From NCBI GenBank assembly GCA_036399695.1, contig DASWMP010000169.1, forward strand, positions 1-16,045: a stretch of DNA of 16,045 bases, given 5' to 3'. Made by a program: the position numbers and the translations under genes. Under the pieces are notes generated by a model. The model was not told where the DNA came from. It saw only the letters and a list, made by a program, of their open reading frames with translations, and searched no databases. Shown piece after piece: positions 6,843 through 13,516 of the stretch; position 1 is the first letter of the stretch, and each line of letters opens with the position of its first letter. This stretch comes from DASVEE01 sp036399695. Lineage in GTDB: Bacteria; Acidobacteriota; Thermoanaerobaculia; Gp7-AA8.

Positions 6843-6848
6843 TAAAAT
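6843..6848 (+). promoter_or_regulatory. Possible -10 box of clpB
   Basis: TAAAAT, five of six matches to TATAAT, lies 16 nt upstream of the HAIR-like operator. The best -35-like sequence (TTGCTG at 6815-6820) is 22 bp away, too far for a standard promoter. The call is therefore weak. Confidence 0.35.
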
Positions 6849-6864
6849 TTACCGGTTAGCTCAA

Positions 6865-6885
6865 TGTGAGTGCGCATCACTCAAG
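6865..6885 (+). promoter_or_regulatory. HAIR-like operator (HspR-associated inverted repeat) upstream of clpB
   Basis: TGTGAGT-N7-ACTCAAG matches the HAIR consensus CTTGAGT-N7-ACTCAAG at 12 of 14 positions with the exact 7-nt spacer; the right half is perfect. It ends 14 nt before the clpB ATG, between the candidate -10 and the ribosome binding site. In Streptomyces and other bacteria HspR represses dnaK and clpB through HAIR, so clpB here is probably derepressed by heat. hspR itself is not in the window. Confidence 0.72.
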
Positions 6886-6899
6886 ACGAGGTGAACCGA

Positions 6900-9512
6900 A
6901 TGAACTTTAACAAACTGACAGTCAAGGCGCAGGAAGCAGTCGTCGAGGCCCAGAACCTCGCCCGTGGCGCCGGAAACCCGGAGCTGACGCCCGAACATCT
7001 GCTGCTGGCGCTGATGCGTCAGGACGGCGGCATCGTCGGTCCGATCCTGAACAAGCTGGGGGTCAATCCCGGCACGATCGAGACCGAGGTGGCGGCCACG
7101 GTCTCGCGCTACTCGAAGGTGGGAGGCGCGTCGGCGGATCCGATGACCTCTCCTTCGCTGCGGCGCGTCTTCGACGTGGCGTTCAAGTCGGCCGAAGAAT
7201 TCAAGGACGAATACGTCTCGACGGAGCACTTCCTCCTCGCCATCAGCGAAGTGAAGGAAGCGTCGGCGTCGCAGATCCTGCAGCGCCACGGCGTGGTGCG
7301 CGACGCGGTGCTCAAGGCGCTGCAGTCGGTGCGCGGCACGCAGCGTGTCACCGACCAGAATCCCGAGGACAAATACCAGGCGCTCGAGCGCTATGCGCGT
7401 GACCTCACGCAGCTCGCGCGGCGAGGGAAGCTCGATCCGGTGATCGGCCGCGACGAGGAGATCCGCCGCGTCATCCAGGTGCTTTCGCGCCGGACGAAGA
7501 ACAACCCGGTACTCATCGGCGAGCCGGGCGTCGGCAAGACGGCCATCGTCGAAGGGCTGGCGCGCCGCGTCATCGCCGGCGACGTCCCCGAGGGGCTCAA
7601 GGACAAGCGCGTCGTGTCGCTGGACCTCGGCGCGCTCATCGCCGGGGCGAAGTACCGCGGCGAGTTCGAGGACCGTCTCAAGGCGGTCATCAAGGACGTC
7701 GAGGAGAGCGAAGGCAACGTCGTCCTCTTCATCGACGAGCTGCACACGCTCGTCGGCGCCGGTGCGGCCGAAGGGGCGATGGACGCTTCGAACCTGCTCA
7801 AGCCGGCCCTGGCGCGCGGCGAGCTGCGCGCCGTCGGCGCCACGACGCTGAGCGAGTACCAGAAGTACATCGAGAAGGATGCGGCGCTCGAGCGGCGCTT
7901 CCAGCCGGTGTTCGTCGGCGAGCCGACGGTCGAGGACACGATCGCCATCCTGCGCGGCCTCAAGGAGCGTTACGAGGTCCACCACAAGGTGACGATCCAG
8001 GACTCGGCCATCGTCGCCGCCGCCCAGCTCTCGCACCGCTACATCACCGATCGTTTCCTGCCGGACAAGGCCATCGACCTGATCGACGAAGCGGCGTCGC
8101 GGCTGCGCATCGAGCTGACCTCGATGCCCCAGGAGATCGACGAGCTGACGCGCCGCCTGACGCAGTTGCAGATCGAAGAGCAGGCGTTGCAGAAGGAAGA
8201 CACCCCGGCCACCCAGGAACGCCTGCGCGGCGTGCGCTCGCAGATCGGCGAGCTGCAGGAAAAGATCTCCGGGCTCAAGGCGCAGTGGGAGAGCGAGAAG
8301 GGCGTCATCACGCAGATCAACGAGCTGAAAAAGCGGATCGAGGACCTGCGCGAAGAGGCGAACCGCCGCGAGCGTGAGGGGGACCTGAACCGCGTCGCCG
8401 AGCTGCGCTACGGCCAGATCCCGCAGATCCAGCACGAGGTCGAAGTCCTCAACGGCAAGCTCGCGGAGATGCAGAAGAACGGTGCCCTGCTCCGCGAGGA
8501 AGTGACGGACGAGGACATCGCCGAGATCGTCTCCAAGTGGACCGGCGTGCCGGTCACGAAGATGCTCGAAGGAGAGATGCAGAAGCTGCTGCGGATGGAG
8601 GACAACCTTCGCCGCCGCGTCGTCGGGCAGGAGGAGGCCGTGACGGCGGTGGCGAACGCGGTGCGCCGCTCGCGCGCGGGGCTCAAGGACCCGAGCCGTC
8701 CGATCGGTTCGTTCATCTTCATGGGACCGACCGGCGTCGGCAAGACCGAGCTGGCGCGCGCTCTCGCGGAGTTCCTCTTTGACGACGAGAACGCCCTCGT
8801 GCGTATCGACATGTCGGAGTACATGGAGCGTCACGCAGTGGCGCGGCTCATTGGCGCGCCGCCCGGATACGTCGGCTACGAAGAGGGTGGTCAGCTCACC
8901 GAAGCGGTGCGCCGCCGCCCGTACGCGGTGGTGCTGTTCGACGAGATCGAGAAGGCGCATCCGGAAGTGTTCAACGTGATGCTGCAGATCCTCGACGACG
9001 GCCGCCTGACGGACTCGAAGGGACGCGTGGTCGACTTCAAGAACACCGTCATCATCATGACGTCGAACGTCGGCTCGCAGTACATCCACGAGTACCGCAC
9101 GCTGGGCGGTGAAGAGGAGACGATGCGGAAGAAGGTGGAGGACGAGCTGCACCGCCACTTCCGTCCCGAGTTCCTGAACCGCATCGACGACACGATCATC
9201 TTCCACTCGCTCGACCTGGGACAGATCAAGCAGATCATCGGCATCCAGCTCAAGCGCCTGTCGAAGCTGATCGAGGACCGCGGCCTGTCCATCGAGATCA
9301 GCGACAACGCGAAGGAGCGCATCGCCCACGAGGGCTACGACCCCGCGTTCGGCGCAAGACCGCTCAAGCGCGCGCTGCAGCGGCTGATCATCGATCCGCT
9401 CGCGGTGAAGCTGCTCGACGGCAGCTTCAAGGCGGGAGACACGGTGTTCGTGAACGTGAACGAAGGCCGGCTCGAGCTGTCGCTCGAGCCGGAACCGGTG
9501 AGCGTGAACTGA
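6900..9512 (+). CDS. clpB: ATP-dependent disaggregase ClpB (Hsp104 family)
   Basis: An 870-residue hexameric AAA+ chaperone that extracts and unfolds aggregated proteins together with DnaK. Order of domains: Clp_N repeats (about 1-145), NBD1 with Walker A GEPGVGKT at 207-214 and Walker B VVLFIDELH, the coiled-coil middle domain (about 410-530) that separates ClpB from ClpA/ClpC, then NBD2 with Walker A GPTGVGKT at 609-616, Walker B VVLFDEIEKAH and sensor-2 GARPLKR. All ATPase motifs are intact and the length is normal. The start is the ATG giving MNFNKLT, with GAGGTGA at 6888-6894 placed 5 nt upstream; a GTG 30 nt earlier overlaps the operator and is less likely. A HAIR-like site suggests HspR control. 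A 21-bp repeat array follows 15 nt after the stop. Confidence 0.97.
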   Translation: MNFNKLTVKAQEAVVEAQNLARGAGNPELTPEHLLLALMRQDGGIVGPILNKLGVNPGTIETEVAATVSRYSKVGGASADPMTSPSLRRVFDVAFKSAEEFKDEYVSTEHFLLAISEVKEASASQILQRHGVVRDAVLKALQSVRGTQRVTDQNPEDKYQALERYARDLTQLARRGKLDPVIGRDEEIRRVIQVLSRRTKNNPVLIGEPGVGKTAIVEGLARRVIAGDVPEGLKDKRVVSLDLGALIAGAKYRGEFEDRLKAVIKDVEESEGNVVLFIDELHTLVGAGAAEGAMDASNLLKPALARGELRAVGATTLSEYQKYIEKDAALERRFQPVFVGEPTVEDTIAILRGLKERYEVHHKVTIQDSAIVAAAQLSHRYITDRFLPDKAIDLIDEAASRLRIELTSMPQEIDELTRRLTQLQIEEQALQKEDTPATQERLRGVRSQIGELQEKISGLKAQWESEKGVITQINELKKRIEDLREEANRREREGDLNRVAELRYGQIPQIQHEVEVLNGKLAEMQKNGALLREEVTDEDIAEIVSKWTGVPVTKMLEGEMQKLLRMEDNLRRRVVGQEEAVTAVANAVRRSRAGLKDPSRPIGSFIFMGPTGVGKTELARALAEFLFDDENALVRIDMSEYMERHAVARLIGAPPGYVGYEEGGQLTEAVRRRPYAVVLFDEIEKAHPEVFNVMLQILDDGRLTDSKGRVVDFKNTVIIMTSNVGSQYIHEYRTLGGEEETMRKKVEDELHRHFRPEFLNRIDDTIIFHSLDLGQIKQIIGIQLKRLSKLIEDRGLSIEISDNAKERIAHEGYDPAFGARPLKRALQRLIIDPLAVKLLDGSFKAGDTVFVNVNEGRLELSLEPEPVSVN

Positions 9513-9527
9513 GCGCCAGGGGCGGTC

Positions 9528-9842
9528 GAGTGAAAATCAGTGGTGGGTCAGTGAAAATCAGTCGTCGATCTGTCAGCGCGACAGATCGACGACCGAAATT
9601 CGGTGATCGACGACCGGAATTCGGTGATCGACGGCCGGAATTCGGTGACCTTTGACTGAAATTCAGTGATCGATCACCGAACGTCAGTGGCCGATCACCG
9701 AACATTAGCGGCCGATCACCGAACATCAGTGGCCGGTCACCGAAAACCAGTGATCGATCACTCATTTCCACAGATCGGTGAGTGATTTCCACAGATCGAT
9801 GACTGAAATTCAGTGATCGATGACTGATCTCCGGTGATCGGT
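9528..9842. repeat. Array of fifteen tandem 21-bp imperfectly palindromic units
   Basis: Exactly 15 units of 21 bp occupy 315 bp without a change of phase (unit starts 9528, 9549, 9570, and so on to 9822). Each unit is three heptamers; a typical unit (9654, 9801) reads GACTGAA, ATTCAGT and GATCGAT. The first two heptamers form a palindrome around AATT, and the third joins the next unit's start to form a second palindrome around ATCGAT. Several units differ at 3-6 positions and the third (9570) is the most divergent. With the flanking 9843-10024 it accounts for the gene-free 512 bp between clpB and the cupredoxin gene. Function unknown. Confidence 0.95.
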
Positions 9843-9882
9843 TCCCCGCCGCGGCGCATCGCGAGACAGCAGCCACGGAGAC

Positions 9883-9916
9883 GATGGGACCTATGGGACA
9901 GACAGACCTATGGGAG
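9883..9916. repeat. GATGGGACCTATG-family repeat before the cupredoxin gene
   Basis: This segment has the same 13-mer (9883-9895) found upstream of fumA at 6004-6016, followed by a second CCTATGGGA at 9908-9916 that directly repeats 9890-9898. It is probably another copy of a dispersed intergenic repeat. The rest of 9843-10024 shows no gene and no convincing promoter. Confidence 0.7.
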
Positions 9917-10024
9917 ACCGAGTGCAGCGAGGGAACGGAAAGGGATCGAAAACGGGAAGACCTCTGAAGTTATTGGACGGTCGCAGTGTACGCGGCGGCC
10001 CGTCTTTTGCGTCGTGCCGGGGGC

Positions 10025-10486
10025 ATGAAAAGGGTTGTCATCGCGCTCGCCTGTGCCGCCGTCATCAGTGCCTGTACGCCCGATGAGGCGAAGGCGCCGG
10101 ATCCGAAGAATATCGAGCCGGCGTCCCAGACCGCGGGGACGACGACGAGCCCGCTGAATCCGCCCGTGCCGGCCGAGAAGGATCAGCCGGTCAATCGCGC
10201 CGGCGGCGCCGCCGATCCGAGTGCGGAAGTGCAGCTCATCGAGTACGCCATCCGCATGCCCCAGACCATCGCCGCCGGGAGGCAGAAGTTCTCCGTCGAG
10301 AACGCGGGCCGCGAGCAGCACGCCTTCGAGATCGAAGGCAACGGCATACACACCGCCACGCAGGTGCTGAGCCGCGGCAACTCCACCTCCCTCGAAGTGG
10401 ACCTCAAGCCCGGCACGTACACCGTGTACTGCCCGGTGAAGGGACATAAGGAGAAGGGGATGGCGACGACGGTGACGGTGCAGTAG
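10025..10486 (+). CDS. Cupredoxin (plastocyanin/auracyanin-like) lipoprotein
   Basis: A 153-residue blue-copper-type protein predicted to sit on the outer face of a membrane and to shuttle electrons or bind copper. The signal peptide MKRVVIALACAAVISAC ends in an ISAC lipobox with Cys17 lipidated. A Pro/Thr/Ala-rich linker (18-67) precedes the cupredoxin fold (about 68-153). The type 1 copper ligands are all visible: His99 in EQHAF, then Cys136, His141 and Met146 in YCPVKGHKEKGM, with C-x4-H-x4-M spacing as in auracyanin/halocyanin-like proteins. The chosen ATG gives a proper lipoprotein signal; an earlier in-frame start would put an arginine-rich segment in front of it. A G-rich run (GGGGG) is directly upstream. 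It is a single gene, converging on asnB; the redox partner is not in the window. Confidence 0.85.
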   Translation: MKRVVIALACAAVISACTPDEAKAPDPKNIEPASQTAGTTTSPLNPPVPAEKDQPVNRAGGAADPSAEVQLIEYAIRMPQTIAAGRQKFSVENAGREQHAFEIEGNGIHTATQVLSRGNSTSLEVDLKPGTYTVYCPVKGHKEKGMATTVTVQ

Positions 10487-10512
10487 GGCGCCGCGGGCGC
10501 CGCTACGCGGCG

Positions 10513-12324
10513 CTACCACCTCCCCATCCCCTCCCCAAACATCGTCTCGTACACCTTCCTTGCCCAGGAGCGCTTGCCGAACTCCACCTTCCCTTCTTCG
10601 CGGAGCCATTCGCGGATCGGGAGGGTGAAGCCGGTTTTGCGGCGGGCGCGGACGACGTCCGGGAGTGGGGGGCGGGGGGCGTTGGCGAGGATCTGTTTGC
10701 CGCGCTCGCGGCGGGAGACGAGGACCGGGGCGACCTTCGTGAGGAGATGGGCGTCGACGAGGGGGACGCGCACTTCGAGCGAGTGCGCCATGCTGGCCCA
10801 GTCCATGTCGCGCAGGAGCTGGTTGCGCAGGTAGAGCGACGATTCGAGGGCGGCGACGCGGGCGTAGCCATTGCCCGGATCGGGGGTCACGGCGCGCTCG
10901 AGGACGTTGATGAGGTCGAGGCGGCGCAGTCCTTCCGCGGCGATCTCCGGGCCGAGGACTGCCGGGAGCTCCGAGGTGAGAAAGCGGCCCCGTTTGACGA
11001 GGTACGCGCCGGCCCATGAGGAGCCGTAGCGGAGGATTTCTCCCATCTTGGGGCTGACGTGGCGGCTGCGTCTGGCCAGCGCGGAGTTGAGGCGGTAGAC
11101 CCCTTCGCCGAGGCCGGGGATCTTCGAGAGAACGGAGGTGATGGGCATCCAGCGGGGGATGTCGCGGAAGGACGTATAGCCGCCGAACAGCTCGTCGCCG
11201 CCGGTGCCGGAGAGCGCGACCTTGAGGCCGAAATCCGCCGCCGCCTTGCTGATGAAGTAGCTGTTGAGGCCATCGACGGTGGGCTGGTCCATCGCCGCGA
11301 AAATGCGCGGCAGCTCGCTCCGGAACTCGGCGAGCGTGAGGTCGCGGATGGTGTGACGCACGCCGTACTGCTGGGCGACTACGGCGGCGAGCGGCGCTTC
11401 GTCGTTGTCGCGGCCGCGGTACTCCTCGAAGCGGAGCGTCAGCGTCTGCAGGTCCGTCGCGCCGCTTTCTTTGGCGAAGGCGACGATGGCGCTGGAGTCG
11501 ATGCCGGCCGAGAGGAAGGCGCCGACCGGGACGTCCGCGACCATGTGGTAGCGCACAGACTCGAGCATGGCGTCGTGCACGAGCTCGAGCCGCTGGGCTT
11601 CGGTGACGGGCACGCGCGCTTCGACGGCGTCGCGCAGCGTGGCGGCGATGGAGAAGTACTGCACCGGCTCGCGCATGCCGCTCGCGTCGACGTAGGTGTA
11701 GGTGCCGGCAGGGAGCGCGCGGACGGCGCGGTACATCGTGAACGGTTCCGGGACGGTGCCCCGGAGGAAGAAACCGGCGGCGCCGGCAGGATCGAACTGT
11801 GTGTCGACGCGGCCGCCGGCGACGAGCGCCTTCACCTGCGAGGCGACGCGGATCGTGCGGCCGTCGTCCGCGTAGTAGAGCGGCTTGATGCCGTATGGAT
11901 CGCGGGCCAGGAGCATGCGCCGTTTCGCGCCGTCCCAGAGGGCGATGGCGAACATGCCCCGCAGCTCGCCGAGCATCGCTTCGCCGAGCTCCTCGTAGAG
12001 CTCGAGCAGGACCTCGGTATCGGAGTGGGAGGTGAAGGTGCGCCCCCGCGCTTCGAGGCGCGCGCGCAGCTCGCGAAAGTTGTAGATCTCACCGTTGAAG
12101 ATGATGACCCGCTCCCCCCGCCGCATCGGCTGCGCCCCGCCCGGCGAGAGGTCGATGATGGCCAGCCGCCGATGCCCGAGCCCGACGCGGCCGTCGGGGC
12201 TGAGCCATACATCGGCAGCATCCGGCCCGCGCGAGCGCATGCACTCCCGCGACGCGACCAGCTCGTCAGCCTCGACCGGCGGCGCGTCCGCGGAGTAAGC
12301 GAAGATCCCGTTGATCCCGCACAT
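10513..12324 (-). CDS. asnB: Asparagine synthase (glutamine-hydrolysing) family protein
   Basis: A 603-residue two-domain amidotransferase predicted to make asparagine from aspartate, glutamine and ATP in the cytoplasm. The N-terminal glutaminase has the catalytic Cys2 exposed after Met removal, RGPDA (32-36), FNGEIYN (76-82) and SDTEVLL. The synthetase domain has the pyrophosphate loop SAGIDSS (272-278; the usual form is SGGxDSS) and SGTGGDELFGGY (372-383; the usual third residue is Asp). Length is normal. Because of these variants and the DQPTVDGLNSYF segment, it could be a paralogue that amidates another carboxylate, for example in cell-wall or exopolysaccharide synthesis; asnB is the default call. 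The ATG has no Shine-Dalgarno but a TATACT hexamer 9 nt upstream. It diverges from the DUF433 gene across 35 bp. Confidence 0.88.
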   Translation of the reverse strand: MCGINGIFAYSADAPPVEADELVASRECMRSRGPDAADVWLSPDGRVGLGHRRLAIIDLSPGGAQPMRRGERVIIFNGEIYNFRELRARLEARGRTFTSHSDTEVLLELYEELGEAMLGELRGMFAIALWDGAKRRMLLARDPYGIKPLYYADDGRTIRVASQVKALVAGGRVDTQFDPAGAAGFFLRGTVPEPFTMYRAVRALPAGTYTYVDASGMREPVQYFSIAATLRDAVEARVPVTEAQRLELVHDAMLESVRYHMVADVPVGAFLSAGIDSSAIVAFAKESGATDLQTLTLRFEEYRGRDNDEAPLAAVVAQQYGVRHTIRDLTLAEFRSELPRIFAAMDQPTVDGLNSYFISKAAADFGLKVALSGTGGDELFGGYTSFRDIPRWMPITSVLSKIPGLGEGVYRLNSALARRSRHVSPKMGEILRYGSSWAGAYLVKRGRFLTSELPAVLGPEIAAEGLRRLDLINVLERAVTPDPGNGYARVAALESSLYLRNQLLRDMDWASMAHSLEVRVPLVDAHLLTKVAPVLVSRRERGKQILANAPRPPLPDVVRARRKTGFTLPIREWLREEGKVEFGKRSWARKVYETMFGEGMGRW

Positions 12325-12333
12325 CCGGGGCGG

Positions 12334-12339
12334 AGTATA
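12334..12339 (-). promoter_or_regulatory. Candidate -10 box of asnB (near-leaderless)
   Basis: TATACT on the minus strand, five of six matches to TATAAT, ends 9 nt before the asnB ATG. The intergenic gap is only 35 bp and there is no Shine-Dalgarno. The message would begin at or within a few bases of the start codon. Confidence 0.55.
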
Positions 12340-12347
12340 GCGGGGAG

Positions 12348-12353
12348 TAGAAT
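12348..12353 (+). promoter_or_regulatory. Candidate -10 box of the DUF433 gene, leaderless geometry
   Basis: TAGAAT ends 6 nt before the ATG of the DUF433 gene. No ribosome binding site fits between them. It stands back to back with the asnB box, 8 bp away. Confidence 0.55.
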
Positions 12354-12359
12354 CGAAGC

Positions 12360-12605
12360 ATGTACGACCCCGACGAACTGCTGAAGCGCATCACGGCGAA
12401 TCCGAAGATCTATGGCGGAAAGCCGATCATTCGCGGCCGGCGTATGGCTGTAAAGCACATCCTGCAGATGCTAGCGGCTGGCGATTCGGCTGAGGACTTG
12501 GTCAGGGACTATGAATGGCTCGAGCCCGAGGACATCCAGGCCTGTTTGCTGTACGCGGCCCGAGTGGTTGGCCGTGAGCGCGTGGATATCGCGGTTCATT
12601 CGTGA
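12360..12605 (+). CDS. DUF433 protein, probable VapB-like antitoxin
   Basis: An 81-residue DUF433 protein, a small winged-helix-like family usually encoded just before a DUF5615 PIN-like toxin. The family core is visible: ITANPKIYGGKPIIRGRRMAVKHILQMLAAG (about residues 11-41, with the GKPIIRG turn at 20-26), then LEPEDIQACLLYAA. By family analogy it would bind DNA, repress its own promoter and neutralise the partner protein; this is inference. Its stop overlaps the next gene's GTG start (GTGA), the usual coupling in such pairs. The gene appears intact. Confidence 0.85.
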   Translation: MYDPDELLKRITANPKIYGGKPIIRGRRMAVKHILQMLAAGDSAEDLVRDYEWLEPEDIQACLLYAARVVGRERVDIAVHS

Positions 12606-12820
12606 AGCTGCTGGTTGATAACTGCCTGTGGCCCGGTGCTGTCAAGGAACTGCGCGAGCGGGGCTTCGATGTGAGCTGGGTTGGCGAATGGGACGCCGAT
12701 CCGGGTGATGTCGCGATCCTCGAGCGGTGCATCGCGGAACGGTACGAGGCCGAGCTGCTGGCAGGTGCGCTGATCATCGTCGAGGAAAAGAGAACGCGCG
12801 TTAGATTTCTCGATTCCTAG
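12602..12820 (+). CDS. DUF5615 PIN-like protein with its middle deleted (toxin remnant)
   Basis: A 72-residue protein against about 110-120 for DUF5615 (Mut7-C-like PIN domains). The N-terminal half MKLLVDNCLWPG...GEWDADPGDVAILERCIAER matches the family start, and the end EAELLAGALIIVEEKRTRVRF matches the family's last strands. The segment that normally joins them, including the conserved TxDKDFGEL acidic motif, is missing, so the frame jumps directly from ER to YEAELL. Asp6 remains, but the second acidic cluster is gone, so nuclease activity is unlikely. The frame is intact, so it may still be translated and bind the antitoxin. GTG start, overlapping the DUF433 stop by 4 nt. Its stop abuts the stop of the converging zinc-ribbon gene. 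Confidence 0.75.
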   Translation: MKLLVDNCLWPGAVKELRERGFDVSWVGEWDADPGDVAILERCIAERYEAELLAGALIIVEEKRTRVRFLDS

Positions 12821-13165
12821 TCAGTTCACCAGCTCCTGAGCATCCTGCCGGCGCAGGGCGCGCCGGTACACGATGTAGTTGCGGGTCACCACGAAGAGGA
12901 TCGCCACGTAGAACGCCGCGACGACGATTTGCGCCCGCACCTCGGGGCCGCCCTCGGGGAGGGCTCGGAACAACTCGTAAATCACGACCACTACAGGCCC
13001 GAAGATGATCCACATGCCGATGAGGACGATCGTGGAGGGCCGCTTCGTGCTGTGACGGGACAGCGCGCCTTCGCGCGGGGGCGTCCGGAGCGTTTGGCTG
13101 CAGTTGGGGCAGTAATCGAAGTCGCGCTCGACCTCGGATCCGCAGCTCGGGCAGGCCGGGTCCAC
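12821..13165 (-). CDS. Zinc-ribbon membrane protein of unknown function
   Basis: A 114-residue protein. The N-terminus is a zinc ribbon with two CxxC knuckles (Cys5/Cys8 and Cys19/Cys22), followed by a basic linker and two predicted membrane segments (about 45-65 and 78-95) with a short loop between them. No family beyond the generic zinc-ribbon type is recognised. The GTG start lies immediately after the TAG of the upstream ftsB-like gene with no gap. GAAGGGG, inside the end of that gene, can serve as ribosome binding site, so it is probably cotranscribed with the ftsB-like gene. Its last codon directly abuts the converging DUF5615 gene. A role near division or the envelope is only suggested by position. 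Confidence 0.7.
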   Translation of the reverse strand: MDPACPSCGSEVERDFDYCPNCSQTLRTPPREGALSRHSTKRPSTIVLIGMWIIFGPVVVVIYELFRALPEGGPEVRAQIVVAAFYVAILFVVTRNYIVYRRALRRQDAQELVN

Positions 13166-13492
13166 CTACCGCCCCTTCGGGAGCATGTAGACCAGCTCGC
13201 CCTTCTTCGACATCCCCAGATCCTCCCGGGCGATGCGCTCGACGGCGTAGGTGGACTTTTTGACGCTGTCGATCTCGGCGCGCAGGCGGGCGTTTTCGCT
13301 CTCGAGGCGGGCGATGTCGGTCTTCAGCTCTGTGACGCGCTTGCGGGAGTGCTGGAGCTCGGGCAACCCTCGGTCGCTGAAGACGAAGGAGATGAAGAAC
13401 ACGATCGTCAGGACGACGGAGAGCATCGTGACGGCTTTGAGCGTCACCTGCGTGGCGCGGCGCGAATCGTGTGTCGATACCGAGGGGGGCAC
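13166..13492 (-). CDS. Septum formation initiator family protein (FtsB/DivIC-like)
   Basis: A 108-residue bitopic membrane protein of the DivIC/FtsB family, a small divisome component that links FtsL and FtsQ and helps activate septal peptidoglycan synthesis. A short cytoplasmic N-terminus is followed by one membrane helix (about 21-38), a coiled coil (about 46-80, RVTELKTDIARLESENARL) and the family's C-terminal motif YAVERIAREDLGMSKKGELVY. The GTG start is chosen because a TACACT hexamer lies exactly 6 nt upstream; an internal GTG (codon 16) or ATG (codon 23) would shorten the tail and cut into the membrane helix. Divergent from purB across 30 bp and directly followed by the zinc-ribbon gene. 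FtsB and DivIC cannot be told apart here. Confidence 0.85.
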   Translation of the reverse strand: MPPSVSTHDSRRATQVTLKAVTMLSVVLTIVFFISFVFSDRGLPELQHSRKRVTELKTDIARLESENARLRAEIDSVKKSTYAVERIAREDLGMSKKGELVYMLPKGR

Positions 13493-13498
13493 GCGCGT

Positions 13499-13504
13499 AG
13501 TGTA
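13499..13504 (-). promoter_or_regulatory. Candidate -10 box of the ftsB-like gene, leaderless geometry
   Basis: TACACT on the minus strand ends 6 nt before the GTG start, with no Shine-Dalgarno. It stands back to back with the purB box in a 30-bp gap. No -35 element is obvious. Confidence 0.55.
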
Positions 13505-13510
13505 CCGTCC

Positions 13511-13516
13511 TATAAT
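13511..13516 (+). promoter_or_regulatory. -10 box of purB, leaderless geometry
   Basis: A perfect TATAAT ends 6 nt before the purB GTG. Transcription would start at or next to the first base of the start codon. No ribosome binding site is present. The expected -35 position (about 13488-13493) falls in the divergent gene's start and does not match TTGACA. Confidence 0.65.

Noticed and set aside
6861..9329. A very long open frame (about 820 codons) on the minus strand opposite clpB.
   Set aside because: It is the antisense shadow of clpB, common in GC-rich genes. Its product is rich in Arg, Leu, Asp and Val with no domain, and clpB is unmistakable.
9528..9842. A CRISPR array.
   Set aside because: The 21-bp units are contiguous with no unique spacers, and no cas gene is near.
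9427..9876. A minus-strand frame encoding a heptapeptide-repeat protein (units like FGDRPLM).
   Set aside because: A 21-bp tandem repeat automatically gives a 7-residue repeat in every open frame. It overlaps the end of clpB, has no signal or recognisable fold, and the palindromes explain the DNA better. Weak possibility only.
9974..10016. A promoter or terminator before the cupredoxin gene (TTGGAC, and a GACGG...CCGTC-TTTT pairing).
   Set aside because: There is no matching -10 at a workable distance and the stem is only 5 bp with a long loop. Too weak to annotate.
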